NCBI GenBank assembly: GCA_017847875.1
Contig: JAGASN010000023.1
Span: 1-64,000, forward strand
DNA length: 64,000 bases
Direction: 5' to 3'
Source of the DNA: Oscillospiraceae bacterium
GTDB taxonomy: Bacteria > Bacillota > Clostridia > Oscillospirales > Ruminococcaceae
The notes beneath the pieces are model-generated. The model did no database searches. It was not told the origin of the DNA and saw only the letters and a program-made list of their open reading frames with translations. The translations under genes were made by a program, and so were the position numbers. Shown piece by piece: positions 7,708 to 17,291 of the stretch (position 1 is the stretch's first letter; each line of letters starts with the position of its first letter).

Positions 7708-9093
7708 ATGGAAATCAATCTTAAAGAAATAGATCTTTTCATCGAGGAAAACAAAGAAAATATCCTTCGCGACATCGGAAGACTTGTTGCTGTTCCCAGC
7801 ATCGAAGGCGAACCGGAAGAGGGCACACCTTTTGGCAAAGAACCGAAAAAAGCTCTTGAATTCGGTCTTGAAATTGCCGAAGAACTTGGTCTTGAAACCC
7901 GCAACTGTGAAAACTATATCGGTTACGCCGAACTTCCCGGCGAAGATAAGGAAAAATATATCGCAACCGTAACCCATCTGGACGTTGTTCCCGTCGGCGA
8001 AGGCTGGACAAAATCTCCCTTCGAAATGTGGGAAAAAGACGGTTACATCATCGGCCGCGGCGTTATGGACGACAAAGGCCCCAGCGTTGTCTGCCTCTAT
8101 GCGCTCAAATATCTTAAAGAGAAAAACATTCCCCTTCGCTATTCCGTCCGTGCTCTTCTCGGCGCAAACGAAGAAACCGGAATGGGCGACGTTCAGTATT
8201 ATCTCAAAAACTATCCCGCACCGGTTTTTGCTTTCAGCCCGGATTCAAACTTCCCGGTCTGCAACGGCGAAAAAGGAATTTATCAGGGAATGATCTATTC
8301 AAAATGCGCACCGGAAAGAATTGTGAGCATCGAAGGCGGAATGGCCTTTAACGTAATTCCGGACAAAGCAACCGCTGTGCTCAAATGCGAAGGAAAACTC
8401 CCGGAAGAAACCGAAAACGTAAAAGTTTCCGCAAAGGAAGGACTTATCACCCTTAACGCATTCGGAAAATCCGGTCACGCTTCCATGCCGGAAGGCACCG
8501 TCAACGCAATCGGCGTGCTCGTAAACTATATCCTTGATAACAACCTTTGCTCCGAAGCGGAAGCGGAATATCTCTCCGTGCTCAAAGCACTCCATTCCTG
8601 CCCCTATGGAACCGGAATCGGCGTTGACGCGGACGACAAAAAGTTCTCTCCTCTCACAATTGTCGGCGGAATCATCGGAATCAAAGACGGAAAATTCTTC
8701 CAGAGCCTCGACAGCCGCTATCCCACCAACACCTCCGGTGCTCAGATTACCGCCACCATCAACGAAAAATTCGGCGAGCACTGCCTTTGCGAAACCGTTG
8801 CGGAAATGGAACCTTTCTATATCGAACCGGATTCCGCCGAAATTCAGACCTGCATAAACACCTATAACGAAATCACCGGCGAAAAGGCCGAACTTTATAC
8901 CATGGGCGGCGGAACCTATGCCCGAGATTTCCCCAACGCTGTTTCCTTCGGTCCCGAGCATCCCGAAAGACCCATGCCCGAATGGGTCGGCGCAGTACAT
9001 TGCGTTGATGAAGGCGCTTCCGTTGAATTCCTGCTCGAAGCCCTTAAAATCTATATAGCAACCCTTATCCGCCTCCAGGAAGTCACCTTTTAA
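7708..9093 (+). CDS. pepV: Sapep/PepV-type M20 dipeptidase
   Basis: A 461-residue cytosolic metallodipeptidase of the M20 family, PepV/Sapep group, releasing amino acids from dipeptides. Metal-site motifs are visible: THLDVVPVGEGWT, GRGVMDDKGP, the catalytic Glu pair in GANEETGMGD, PDSNFP and a late metal His within WVGAVHCVDE. The lid/dimerisation region begins near residue 200 (VSIEGGMAFNVIPDKA). Length matches PepV (about 468). The ATG at 7708 has AAAGGAG upstream. Substrate range is inferred from the family. Confidence 0.93.
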   Translation: MEINLKEIDLFIEENKENILRDIGRLVAVPSIEGEPEEGTPFGKEPKKALEFGLEIAEELGLETRNCENYIGYAELPGEDKEKYIATVTHLDVVPVGEGWTKSPFEMWEKDGYIIGRGVMDDKGPSVVCLYALKYLKEKNIPLRYSVRALLGANEETGMGDVQYYLKNYPAPVFAFSPDSNFPVCNGEKGIYQGMIYSKCAPERIVSIEGGMAFNVIPDKATAVLKCEGKLPEETENVKVSAKEGLITLNAFGKSGHASMPEGTVNAIGVLVNYILDNNLCSEAEAEYLSVLKALHSCPYGTGIGVDADDKKFSPLTIVGGIIGIKDGKFFQSLDSRYPTNTSGAQITATINEKFGEHCLCETVAEMEPFYIEPDSAEIQTCINTYNEITGEKAELYTMGGGTYARDFPNAVSFGPEHPERPMPEWVGAVHCVDEGASVEFLLEALKIYIATLIRLQEVTF

Positions 9094-9240
9094 GGCTCCC
9101 TTGTGTAAAGAAGATTCCCCTATCAGGGGAAATGTCGTCGAAGACGACAAAAGGGTGGCTAAGCTGTCACCGAAGGTGACTGAGGGATTGTAACTCTGTC
9201 GAACCTAAAACCGGGCGGATTATATCCGCCCTTTTTATTA
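9093..9240. repeat. nested composite palindromic repeat with terminator-like end
   Basis: A GGCTCCCTTGTGTAAAG type repeat interrupted by a second unit (TTCCCCTATCAGGGGAAATG plus GTCGTCgaaGACGAC), then GTCACCgaaGGTGACTGAGGGATTGTAA. It ends with GGGCGGATTATATCCGCCC and a T-run that could terminate pepV. Confidence 0.8.
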
Positions 9241-9255
9241 AAAGAAGGTGAAATC

Positions 9256-10203
9256 TTGACCCAAATTTCAGAAGAAATCCTCGAAAAATTTCAGATTCGC
9301 AAAACCAGAAAACAAAAAACCGCTTTCATCGAATTTATGCGTGCTCATTTTCCGGAACTTAAGGTGGAAGAGGATGCCATCGGCTACAGCCGCAACATAG
9401 TTATCGGAAATCCGGATACCGCAAAAGTTGTTTTCGGTGCCCATTATGATACCTGCGCCGTAATGCCGATACCCAATTTCATAATGCCGAAAAGCGTTCT
9501 GGTGTCCGTTCTCTATGCCTTCGTGCTCGTAATTCCAATGCTTCTTATCGGAAACGCTGTCGGGAGCCTTGCGGAATTTATTCTTAAAGATCCGGGCATG
9601 AGCGCGTTTTTTAACCTGCTTACATATTGGGGGATTTTGTTCCTGATGATATTTGGCCCTGCCAATAAGCATACCGTTAACGACAACACTTCCGGAGTCA
9701 TAACCCTTATCGAACTTATGAGCAAAATGTCCGAGGAAGAGCGTGCTCAATATTGCTTCGTTTTCTTCGATAATGAGGAAAAGGGACTTTTCGGCTCTTC
9801 AACCTTTGTAAAGGAACATAAGGCCGTTATGAAAGATAAGCTCCTTATAAACTTCGACTGCGTTTCCGACGGCGATTATCTGATGCTTATCCTGAACAAA
9901 AAAGCCTTCCCGGAACATTCTGAAAATCTTAAAGCCGCCTTCGCGGAAGTTACCGAAAAAACCGTGCTCATCGAAAGCGAAAAAGGCGTTTATTATCCTT
10001 CTGACCAAAAAAGCTTCAAGAAAAACATCGGCGTCGCTTCCTTCAAAAAATCAAAATTCGGACTTTATATGGACAGAATCCACACTCCCCGCGATACCGT
10101 TATGGACGAACGCAACATAGATATCCTCACCGACGGATTCAAAAAATTCCTAAAAAGCCTTCCCCTGGGGGAAGGTGTCAAACCCGAAGGTTTTGACGGA
10201 TGA
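9256..10203 (+). CDS. M28-family metallopeptidase with membrane segments
   Basis: A 315-residue M28-like aminopeptidase. Zinc-site motifs are present: VVFGAHYDTCA, a bridging Asp in NKHTVNDNTSG and the Glu pair in FFDNEEKGLFG. Unlike soluble M28 enzymes it has two hydrophobic stretches (about residues 80-105 and 118-136) between the first two motifs, so it is probably membrane-bound. The start is TTG at 9256 with AGAAGGTG upstream. The last 15 or so residues (SLPLGEGVKPEGFDG) are encoded by a dispersed palindromic repeat that overlaps the gene end, so the native stop was probably displaced. Confidence 0.82.
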   Translation: MTQISEEILEKFQIRKTRKQKTAFIEFMRAHFPELKVEEDAIGYSRNIVIGNPDTAKVVFGAHYDTCAVMPIPNFIMPKSVLVSVLYAFVLVIPMLLIGNAVGSLAEFILKDPGMSAFFNLLTYWGILFLMIFGPANKHTVNDNTSGVITLIELMSKMSEEERAQYCFVFFDNEEKGLFGSSTFVKEHKAVMKDKLLINFDCVSDGDYLMLILNKKAFPEHSENLKAAFAEVTEKTVLIESEKGVYYPSDQKSFKKNIGVASFKKSKFGLYMDRIHTPRDTVMDERNIDILTDGFKKFLKSLPLGEGVKPEGFDG

Positions 10204-10210
10204 GGGCATA
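10156..10210. repeat. composite repeat overlapping the 3' end of the M28 peptidase gene
   Basis: GCCTTCCCctgGGGGAAGG, then GTCAAAAC-like arms (GTCAAACCcgaaGGTTTTGAC) and GGATGAGGG. The only copy of the family found inside a reading frame. Confidence 0.85.
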
Positions 10211-10214
10211 ATAA

Positions 10215-10247
10215 CAAAAAAGACCGCCTCCCGGCGGTCTTTTTTCT
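10215..10247. terminator. bidirectional terminator between M28 peptidase and PBP2 genes
   Basis: AAAAAAGACCGCC-TCCC-GGCGGTCTTTTTT serves both converging genes. Confidence 0.85.
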
Positions 10248-10250
10248 TTA

Positions 10251-12266
10251 TTAAGGTACCAGAATATCCGTTTCCGGGCTGTCGCCGGTTTCGGTTCCGA
10301 AATAATACTGCAAAATTTCCTTTGCAACCGGTGCCGCGGTGTAACCCTGCCAGCCTTTTTCAATAACAACGGCAATGGCAATTTCCGGGTCATCCGCCGG
10401 AGCAAAACAGATGAAGGTACTGTTAACCGTTTTTGTGGTGGTCTGGGGAGTACCGGTTTTTGAAGCAACTTTGATATCAAAATCGCCCCAGACAAAGCCG
10501 GAAGAATCCTGGGAAGACTGAAGCATTCCCGAAAGAACGGTTTCATAGGTGTAATCCGTCATTCCCATATCCGAAAGAACTTCCACCGGAGTTTCGTAAA
10601 GTACCTCGCTGAAATCGTGGGAGTTAATGGATTTTACAAAATGGGCGTTCACACGAACGCCTTTGTTCGCAATGGTCGCAACATAGTTTGCCATCTGAAT
10701 GGGGGAAAAAAGGCTGTAGCCCTGACCGATTGAAGCCTGAAGAACGTCGCCGTGGTACCAGTTAATGCCTTTGTCCGCGGCCCAGTCCGGGTTGGAAACC
10801 TGGCCGATTCTCTCTTTGATTTCAATTCCGGTGGGTTCGCCAAGCCCGTAATAATAGGCATACTGGCGAATGTTGTTTATTCCCATAATACGCCCGATTT
10901 CATAGAAAAAGATGTTGCAGGAATAACCAAGGGCGTGGCGTACATTAATTCTTCCGTGGTGACCAAGGCAGGTGGGCTGATAGTCCGTAAAATAGGTGTA
11001 AACGTGTTCGCAGTTAACTGTGCTTTTTGCGGTTATGTTTCCAAGCTGAAGCGCCGCCGTTGCCACAACGGGCTTGAAGGTCGAACCGGGAGCATAGGTT
11101 CCTTCCGCCGCTCTGTTGAAAAGCGGATTGTAATCCGTCTGGAGGAGCTCGGCGTAATCTTCATAATAGGTTGAAAGGTTATAGGAAGGATAGTTCGCCG
11201 CCGCAAGAATTTCGCCGGTACCTACTTTTATAACAACCGCAACGCCGCCTTCGGATTCTCTGCCCTTTCCGGCTTCGGCGGTGTTTCGGAGGTTAAGAAT
11301 CTGCTTTTCAAGGGCGTTGTAAGTAACGCGCTGAAGGTCCATATCAAGGGTGGAAACAACCGTTGCTCCGGGAACGGTTTCCTCAATAATTTCTTCGCTT
11401 ATAATTTCCCCTTCGGCATCATAGGTTATTTTCATTTTTCCGTCCTTGCCTTTAAGAACGCTTTCAAAAGCAAGTTCAAGTCCGCTTTTTCCTATGATAT
11501 CGGTCATTCCGTAAACGGATTTATCCAGTTCGGCATATTCTTCCTCATAAATAATTCCGGTTATGCCGATAATATGGGGCGCAACGTCGCCGTTGGGATA
11601 TTCGCGTTCATAGCTTTCGGTAATTTCAATTCCCTGAAAATAATAGCTGTGTTCGCTTATTATGTTTATGGTAACTTCCGAAACGTCCTTCGCGAAAGTA
11701 TATGGGGTCATATAGTTATAACCGACCCTGTCCATTTCATAGCGGACTCCCGCAACTTTGCGGAATTCCTCGTCGCTCATTTCCTCAAGGTTATATTTTT
11801 CCTTAAGGCGAAAAACAACATCCTCCGCGGAAGCAAAATCCGCAAGGTCAAGGTGTTTGCGGAGCTTTGCTCTTGCGCTTTCGGTTCCGGAATATTCAAA
11901 AGGCGCGGTTTTGGAAAGGGGAAGGTTATCAATCCATTTTTCGCCGTTTTCCTCAAGAATTGAAATAAGCTCAAGGATAACGGAGTTTTCCGAATCCTTT
12001 ACTATGTTGTTTTTGTCAAAGGTAATGTCATAACGAACTCTGTTTCCCGCAAAGGAACGTCCGTAACGGTCAACAATGTCGCCTCTCGAGGCTTCAATGG
12101 TTTTTGTTACGGAATAACCTTCCGTAAGATAGGAACGATAAGATTCCCCTTCAACAATCTGCATTGTCATAAGGCGGATCATAAAAATAGAAGCAACTAT
12201 TATAACAAGAATTATCGCAATGTTCTGCCTGGTTTTTGAAATATTAAGTTCCTTGTTGTCTGCCAA
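10251..12266 (-). CDS. mrdA: penicillin-binding protein 2, elongasome transpeptidase
   Basis: A 671-residue class B PBP that cross-links peptidoglycan along the cell side wall. A single TM anchor lies at about residues 14-33, followed by the pedestal (RGDIVDRYGRSFA) and the transpeptidase domain. Active-site motifs are SxxK in PGSTFKP (about residue 394), SxN as SCN in YSCNIFF (about 447) and KTG in SKTGTPQ (about 599). The start is TTG at 12266 with AAAGGAGGCGG upstream. It ends the mreB-mreC-mreD-PBP2 group on the minus strand, the classic shape operon order, though a repeat lies between mreD and this gene. Confidence 0.93.
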   Translation of the reverse strand: MADNKELNISKTRQNIAIILVIIVASIFMIRLMTMQIVEGESYRSYLTEGYSVTKTIEASRGDIVDRYGRSFAGNRVRYDITFDKNNIVKDSENSVILELISILEENGEKWIDNLPLSKTAPFEYSGTESARAKLRKHLDLADFASAEDVVFRLKEKYNLEEMSDEEFRKVAGVRYEMDRVGYNYMTPYTFAKDVSEVTINIISEHSYYFQGIEITESYEREYPNGDVAPHIIGITGIIYEEEYAELDKSVYGMTDIIGKSGLELAFESVLKGKDGKMKITYDAEGEIISEEIIEETVPGATVVSTLDMDLQRVTYNALEKQILNLRNTAEAGKGRESEGGVAVVIKVGTGEILAAANYPSYNLSTYYEDYAELLQTDYNPLFNRAAEGTYAPGSTFKPVVATAALQLGNITAKSTVNCEHVYTYFTDYQPTCLGHHGRINVRHALGYSCNIFFYEIGRIMGINNIRQYAYYYGLGEPTGIEIKERIGQVSNPDWAADKGINWYHGDVLQASIGQGYSLFSPIQMANYVATIANKGVRVNAHFVKSINSHDFSEVLYETPVEVLSDMGMTDYTYETVLSGMLQSSQDSSGFVWGDFDIKVASKTGTPQTTTKTVNSTFICFAPADDPEIAIAVVIEKGWQGYTAAPVAKEILQYYFGTETGDSPETDILVP

Positions 12267-12296
12267 ATTAAAAATCCGCCTCCTTTCATCATTATA

Positions 12297-12392
12297 AGCC
12301 TCCCTTGTGCAAAGGGAGGTGGCATTTCCGCAGGAAATGACGGAGGGATTGTAATCCCATCCAAATAAATTTTAAGCAGATAATATCCGCGT
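12297..12392. repeat. composite palindromic repeat (CCTCCC type)
   Basis: CCTCCCTTgtgcAAAGGGAGG, GGCATTTCCgcaGGAAATG-like arms, GACGGAGGGATTGTAATCCC and a partial CAGATAATATCCG tail, between mreD and PBP2. Confidence 0.8.
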
Positions 12393-12410
12393 TTACGGAA
12401 TGACTTTTGT

Positions 12411-12935
12411 TTATTCCTTTGTTTCTTCCGGTTCAAATTTTTTATGGAGCCACCGGAAAAGAAGACAGAACGGAAGAGAAAAAATCGAAGTCAAAACAAT
12501 CTGCGGCGCAATTTCGGTATAGAAAAACGGAGCAAGGTTTTCGTATCCATATAGTATAAATCCAAAGAAATATTCCAAAGCGGAGCGGAAAAACACCGCC
12601 CCGAGGCAAAGAAGCATAATATTCATGGTGCTTCGCCGAAAAAGATAAATGGTCGCAAGCCCGGCCATAACGCAAAAAACAAGAAAAACAAGGGCGTTGA
12701 AACCAAAAACCGTTTCGGAAGTGCTGTCGCAAAAAAGCCCGAAGAAAAAACCAAAAAGCCCACCGGCGAATTCGCCTTCAAAAACGGCGATGCAGATGCA
12801 GGCGGGCAAAACAATAAAGGGCGCAATTCCGAAAAAATCAAAAAGCCCCGGGGTGGTCTGAATTATATATGCAGAAAAAACAATCAGCGCATAAACAAAA
12901 AATTTAAGAACCTTTCGGCGGAAAAGCTTTGTCAT
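12411..12935 (-). CDS. mreD: rod-shape determining protein MreD
   Basis: A 174-residue membrane protein with about five or six TM segments and few conserved motifs, typical of MreD. Identity rests on hydropathy, length and position: it follows mreC with a 4-nt overlap (12932-12935), implying translational coupling. It would help organise the elongasome with MreB, MreC and PBP2. The C-terminus KKFEPEETKE is cytosolic. Confidence 0.88.
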   Translation of the reverse strand: MTKLFRRKVLKFFVYALIVFSAYIIQTTPGLFDFFGIAPFIVLPACICIAVFEGEFAGGLFGFFFGLFCDSTSETVFGFNALVFLVFCVMAGLATIYLFRRSTMNIMLLCLGAVFFRSALEYFFGFILYGYENLAPFFYTEIAPQIVLTSIFSLPFCLLFRWLHKKFEPEETKE

Positions 12936-13816
12936 TCGTTTTCACCGCCTTCCCCGGAATCTTTTTCGGAATATCCGGTGGACTGTCCGTTAAAATATTT
13001 TATAACAAGAACATCGGTGACGTTTTCAATATCGGCGGAAGGAGAAATAACCGCGGTGAGCGAAAGTCCGCTGGAATCAACTTCAATGGATTTTACCGTT
13101 CCGACCGGAAGATCCTTCGGGAAAACGCCGCCTATTCCGGAAGTTACAATAAGGTTGCCGCTGGCAATTCCGCTTTCTTTCGGAAGATATTTAAGTTTGC
13201 AAAGTTCCGAAGTGGAAAGGGTGATGTCGCCGGTAACAATTCCGGAATCTCGGGTGGAAATATCATAAACGCCGACCTCGACGGAAATATCGAGAATGGT
13301 ACGGACGTGGGAATAGGTAAGTCCAACTTCCCAGACAATGCCGACAAGTCCGTCCGCGGTGATAACCGGGTCTGCCGCTTCAACGCCGTGGATGCTGCCT
13401 TTATCAATTGTGAAGGAATAAAAACGGTTTGTGGAATCTCGGCCGATAACCGTTGCCGGTTCAAAGTCATAGTCCGGGTTGGTTTCCTTAAGACCAAGAA
13501 ATTCGCGGAACTGTTCGTTTTCGCGCTTTTTCTGTTCATAGTCAACAAGCTTTTTGTTCGCTTCCCGGAGTTTCTCCTCAAGTTCCTGAACTCTTAAGTA
13601 ATTTTCCTCCGCGTTTGCAAAACGGTCCAAAAAATTACCGACAGATTCCGTAACGGCGGAACTTATTTTGAGAAAAGGCTGGGAAATTACCGAAGCCGCC
13701 TGGGAAAGAAAAACATCTGCGCTTCCGGAAGCTGCGGCGCGAATCATAATTGCAACCGCAAAAACCGCAAGGCCGCAAAGTACCTTGAAATACCAGCTTT
13801 TGAAAAATTTATTCAT
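12932..13816 (-). CDS. mreC: rod-shape determining protein MreC
   Basis: A 294-residue elongasome scaffold. One N-terminal TM segment (about residues 9-28), a coiled coil (about 60-115, YLRVQELEEKLREANKKL), then the two beta domains that contact PBP2 (PATVIGRDSTNRFYSFTIDKG, ADGLVGIVWEVG, SGIGGVFPKDLPVG). ATG 13816 is preferred over GTG 13828 because the latter is only about 1 nt from GGAGG. It overlaps mreD by 4 nt. Confidence 0.93.
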   Translation of the reverse strand: MNKFFKSWYFKVLCGLAVFAVAIMIRAAASGSADVFLSQAASVISQPFLKISSAVTESVGNFLDRFANAEENYLRVQELEEKLREANKKLVDYEQKKRENEQFREFLGLKETNPDYDFEPATVIGRDSTNRFYSFTIDKGSIHGVEAADPVITADGLVGIVWEVGLTYSHVRTILDISVEVGVYDISTRDSGIVTGDITLSTSELCKLKYLPKESGIASGNLIVTSGIGGVFPKDLPVGTVKSIEVDSSGLSLTAVISPSADIENVTDVLVIKYFNGQSTGYSEKDSGEGGENE

Positions 13817-13840
13817 GGTGCGCCGCACCTCCTTTCGTTT

Positions 13841-13940
13841 TTAAGCCTCCCTTGTGCAAAGGGAGGTGTCATTTTCGAAGAAAATGACGGAGGGATTGTA
13901 ATTCCATCCGTTTGTTTGTCGGCGGATAATATCCGCTTTT
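13841..13940. repeat. composite palindromic repeat between mreB and mreC
   Basis: CCTCCCTTgtgcAAAGGGAGG, GTCATTTTCgaaGAAAATGAC, GGAGGGATTGTAATTCC, then GCGGATAATATCCGC. It splits mreB from mreC; the remaining 13941-14044 shows nothing clear. Confidence 0.85.
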
Positions 13941-14044
13941 AAAGTTTTGAAAAATACCTTCTTCCAAAGGAGAAGCCTTAAACAAAATGGAGGCCCCGTT
14001 TTTTTAAAAAGCGGTTCCTCCATGAAGTTCATTGCCGGAAAAAA

Positions 14045-15082
14045 TTATCCAAGGCGGCGTTCGCTGTCGGAAACAACTTCGCGGAGAAGGTCAATGTTAT
14101 CAAGAACTTCGCCAGCGCCCGCGGCGACACAATCGAGTGCGTTTTCTGCGATATAAACGGGCATACCGGTTTCCTTGGAAATAAGTTTGTCAATGTTGTG
14201 AAGAAGGCTTCCGCCGCCGGTAAGGGTTATGCCGTGGTCAATGATATCCGCGGAAAGTTCAGGCGGGGTGCGTTCAAGGGTGGATTTGATTGCGTCCATA
14301 ATGGAAGAAAGCGGGTCGGAAAGAGCGTCGCGGATTTCTTCGCTGGTGATGAACATGTTTTTCGGAAGACCGTCAACAAGGTTGCGTCCTTTGATTTCCA
14401 TCTCAAGTTCTTCCTCAAAGGGGAAAGCGGAGCCGATTGCCATTTTGATAGCTTCAGCACTGCGTTCACCGATAAGAAGATTATATTTTCTCTTGATGTA
14501 AGAAATGATAGCCGCGTCAAATTCATCGCCGCCGACGCGGACAGATTTGGAAGCTACGATACCGCCGAGGGAGATTACCGCAACTTCGGAAGTGCCGCCG
14601 CCGATATCAACAACCATGCTTCCGCAAGCTTCCGCAACGGGAAGACCTGCGCCGATTGCCGCGGCCATGGGTTCTTCGATGATATGTACCTGGCGTGCGC
14701 CTGCTTTCATTGCCGCTTCGCGAACAGCTCTGCGTTCAACTTCGGTAACGCCGGAAGGAATGCAGATAACAACTCTGGGTCTTGCGAAAATGGAGTTGTT
14801 GAAGATTTTTTTGATGAAGATCTGGAGCATGGAAGCCGCAATGTCAAAGTCGGCGATAACGCCGTCTTTAAGCGGTCTTACCGCAACAATGGAACCGGGG
14901 GTACGTCCGATAACTTCCTTTGCTTCCTGACCGACATAGCGGACAGTGTCTGTGCGGGTGTCAACCGCAACAACGGAAGGCTCGCGCATGATTATGCCTT
15001 TGCCTTTGGAAAAAATAAGAGTGTTTGCGGTACCGAGGTCGATACCGATATCCTGGTTAAAAAAGTTAAAACCGAAATTCAT
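14045..15082 (-). CDS. mreB: rod-shape determining actin homologue MreB
   Basis: A 345-residue bacterial actin that guides lateral wall synthesis. Actin-fold motifs are intact: [13 protein letters not shown] (phosphate 1), the connect and phosphate 2 region [18 protein letters not shown], and the adenosine motif [15 protein letters not shown]. Length matches MreB (about 340). AAAGGGGAGC precedes the ATG at 15082. It is first in the shape gene group; a repeat of about 100 bp separates it from mreC. Confidence 0.97.
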   Translation of the reverse strand: MNFGFNFFNQDIGIDLGTANTLIFSKGKGIIMREPSVVAVDTRTDTVRYVGQEAKEVIGRTPGSIVAVRPLKDGVIADFDIAASMLQIFIKKIFNNSIFARPRVVICIPSGVTEVERRAVREAAMKAGARQVHIIEEPMAAAIGAGLPVAEACGSMVVDIGGGTSEVAVISLGGIVASKSVRVGGDEFDAAIISYIKRKYNLLIGERSAEAIKMAIGSAFPFEEELEMEIKGRNLVDGLPKNMFITSEEIRDALSDPLSSIMDAIKSTLERTPPELSADIIDHGITLTGGGSLLHNIDKLISKETGMPVYIAENALDCVAAGAGEVLDNIDLLREVVSDSERRLG

Positions 15083-15201
15083 TGATAAAAGCTCCCCTTT
15101 CGAGCGGTGTGTTCGTGTTGTCGAAAATATATAATTATTATACTTAACCTCAAGATTAAAAGCAATGGAACAATTGTGAAGAAACTGTAAAATCTGGCTT
15201 C

Positions 15202-15612
15202 TTAAAGCGAAATTCCTGCGTCGCGGAGCATATCCGCAAGGGTTGTGGAATCCACAACGGAATCCACCGCGTCCTGAATTTTTTTATAAAGCCCAAAGGT
15301 GAGGCAGCCGTCGGAATGGTCACAGCCGCTTTCGCAACATTCGACCGGAGCAATGGTGCCTTCTGCCGCCCGAAGAATATCTCCCGCAGTAATTTCCGAA
15401 GCGGAGCGGGAAAGAACATATCCTCCCTGGGCTCCGCGGATACTTTTAACAAGTCCCGCTTTGGAAAGAGGGCTGATTATCTGTTCAAGATATTTTTCGC
15501 TTATGTTCTGGCGCTTTGCAATTTCTTTAACCGGAACAGGTCTTTCGCCGCCTTCTGTTGCAAGGTCAAGCATAAGCCTGAGGCCGTAACGGCCTTTTGT
15601 GGAAATCATCAT
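15202..15612 (-). CDS. Rrf2-family regulator with an Fe-S-type cysteine triad
   Basis: A 136-residue Rrf2 regulator related to IscR, CymR and NsrR. The winged helix holds [17 protein letters not shown] and [15 protein letters not shown]. Cysteines in [14 protein letters not shown] match the cluster-ligand arrangement of IscR-type members, so it may sense iron-sulfur status, NO or oxygen. No isc or suf genes are adjacent, and the cysK gene is 12 kb away, so the target is unknown. Start at ATG 15612 with AAAGGATTTT upstream. Confidence 0.9.
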   Translation of the reverse strand: MMISTKGRYGLRLMLDLATEGGERPVPVKEIAKRQNISEKYLEQIISPLSKAGLVKSIRGAQGGYVLSRSASEITAGDILRAAEGTIAPVECCESGCDHSDGCLTFGLYKKIQDAVDSVVDSTTLADMLRDAGISL

Positions 15613-15882
15613 AGCATTAAAATCCTTTATAATATAATAAATAATATTTAAAGCAATTAATTATACCATAAGAGACAATTCATAGCAAGATGCAGGGAAA
15701 TAAATTTTATTAATTTTTTATTAAGATTCAAAAAGCCTTCCCGTAAGTCAAGGCTCCCTTGTGCAAAGGGAGCTGTCAGCAAAGCTGACTGAGGGATTGT
15801 AATCCTATTCGACTAAAAACGGACGGATAATATCCGCCCCGACAAAAACAAAAAAGCGGCAGGAAAACCGACCGCAGATTTT
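15613..15882. repeat. gap holding a composite palindromic repeat
   Basis: 15613-15735 is AT-rich and holds the Rrf2 promoter region. At 15737-15845 a truncated CCTTCCC unit abuts GGCTCCCTTgtgcAAAGGGAGC, GTCAGCaaaGCTGAC, TGAGGGATTGTAATCC and CGGATAATATCCG. No gene is seen. Confidence 0.8.
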
Positions 15883-16353
15883 TTATTCTTTTTCAAGAAG
15901 AACCACCGCGTGAGCACCGATTCCTTCTCCCCGAAGACCAAGTCCTTCTTCGGTTGTGGCCTTGACGTTGACGTTTTCGATATCCGTGCTCAAAGCTTCC
16001 GCCAGAACCTTCCTCATAGGATAGATAAACGGCTTGAGCATCGGCTTTTCCGCGATTACGGTGCAATCGAGATTACACACCCTGTAACCCATGCTCAAAA
16101 CTTCGGCATAGACGTTTTTGAGAAGATCAATGCTGTTCGCACCCTCATATTTGGGGTCGCAATCCGGAAAACGCGTTCCGATATCCGGAAGGGAAAGCGC
16201 ACCCAAAAGCGCATCCGCAACGGCGTGAGCAAGAACGTCCGCGTCCGAATGTCCGAGAAGACCTTTCTCATAAGGAATCTGCATTCCGCCAAGAATAAGG
16301 CTGCGTCCGGGAACGAGCCTGTGTACGTCATAACCGTGACCGATTCTAATCAT
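15883..16353 (-). CDS. ispF: 2-C-methyl-D-erythritol 2,4-cyclodiphosphate synthase IspF
   Basis: A 156-residue MEP-pathway enzyme that cyclises CDP-methylerythritol phosphate to MEcPP with loss of CMP. Zn-site DVHRL within GHGYDVHRLVPG, the substrate region GHSDADVLAHAVADALLGA and the late KATTEEGLGLRGEGIGAHAV are all present. It overlaps ispD by 4 nt, a coupled pair making isoprenoid precursors. Confidence 0.97.
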   Translation of the reverse strand: MIRIGHGYDVHRLVPGRSLILGGMQIPYEKGLLGHSDADVLAHAVADALLGALSLPDIGTRFPDCDPKYEGANSIDLLKNVYAEVLSMGYRVCNLDCTVIAEKPMLKPFIYPMRKVLAEALSTDIENVNVKATTEEGLGLRGEGIGAHAVVLLEKE

Positions 16354-17075
16354 TCAGAATCCCTTCCTTTCAAAAGCGCTTCCGCAATAAGAATATCCTC
16401 CGGAGAGGTGATTTTTATATTATATCTCTTTCCGGGAGTAAGAAAAACCTTTCTTGCGTCGTTTTCAAAAATCCTGCTGTCGTCCGTCCAGTCCGAAAGT
16501 TCCCGGAAAGCCCTTTCCATTGCGGATTTATAGATGTTTATATCAAAAATCTGGGGCGTTTGGGCCGCAAAAAGTTTTTCCCTTGCGGGGGTATATTCCA
16601 CAAAGCCGTTCTTTTTTCCGTATTTGATTGTGTCCGTTACCGGAACCGCAAGAACAGCTCCGCCGCAGCGGAAAGCATCGTGAGCGCATCTGCTGATATC
16701 TTCCGGAAGGACAAGGGGTCTTGCGCCGTCGTGGATTGCAACAAAATCCGCTTTTTCGGAAACGGAAAGAACGCCGTTTTTAACGGACTGAGCCCTTGTT
16801 TCTCCGCCGGGAACAACGGTTTTGAGTTTCGAAATTTTATATTCTTCCCCGAGTTTTCTGATTTCCTCAACGGAAGCTTCCTTCGTTACAACAACAATTT
16901 CCGAAACGTCCTCGCAGTTTTCATAAGCAAGAAGGCTTCTTGCAACAACGGGAATTCCCGAAACCGGAAGGAAAATTTTATCTTTTCCGCCCATTCTTAC
17001 GGAACTTCCGGCGGCAACGATAACAGCGCTTAAAAACGGTTTTGAAAAAAGACTTGCTTCAAAAAAATCTTCCAT
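16350..17075 (-). CDS. ispD: 2-C-methyl-D-erythritol 4-phosphate cytidylyltransferase IspD
   Basis: A 241-residue enzyme that transfers CMP to MEP. The nucleotide-binding loop AAGSSVRMGGKDKIFLPVSG, the HDGARPLV motif and ELSDWTDDSRIFE near the end fit IspD. ATG 17075 has GGAGGTTCGCTT upstream. It is first of the ispDF pair. Confidence 0.95.
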   Translation of the reverse strand: MEDFFEASLFSKPFLSAVIVAAGSSVRMGGKDKIFLPVSGIPVVARSLLAYENCEDVSEIVVVTKEASVEEIRKLGEEYKISKLKTVVPGGETRAQSVKNGVLSVSEKADFVAIHDGARPLVLPEDISRCAHDAFRCGGAVLAVPVTDTIKYGKKNGFVEYTPAREKLFAAQTPQIFDINIYKSAMERAFRELSDWTDDSRIFENDARKVFLTPGKRYNIKITSPEDILIAEALLKGRDSE

Positions 17076-17228
17076 AAGCGAACCTCCGTTCAATTGTAGG
17101 GCGGGGGTACCCCAAGGGTATTTCTTCGCACTTTGTGCTCAGGGCACCTGCTCCCGCCGTTTTGAAACACAAGTTATTCTGTATTTATAATACCACAAAT
17201 CCCGCATTTTGAAAAGAAAAAATCGAGT

Positions 17229-17257
17229 TTGACAAGCTAACCTCCGGCGGGTATAAT
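17229..17257 (+). promoter_or_regulatory. tmk promoter
   Basis: TTGACA (17229-17234), 17 bp, TATAAT (17252-17257): consensus sigma-A promoter 34 bp before the tmk start. Confidence 0.85.
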
Positions 17258-17291
17258 TATTTTCAGAAAACCTCGAAAGGAGCGTTTTATC

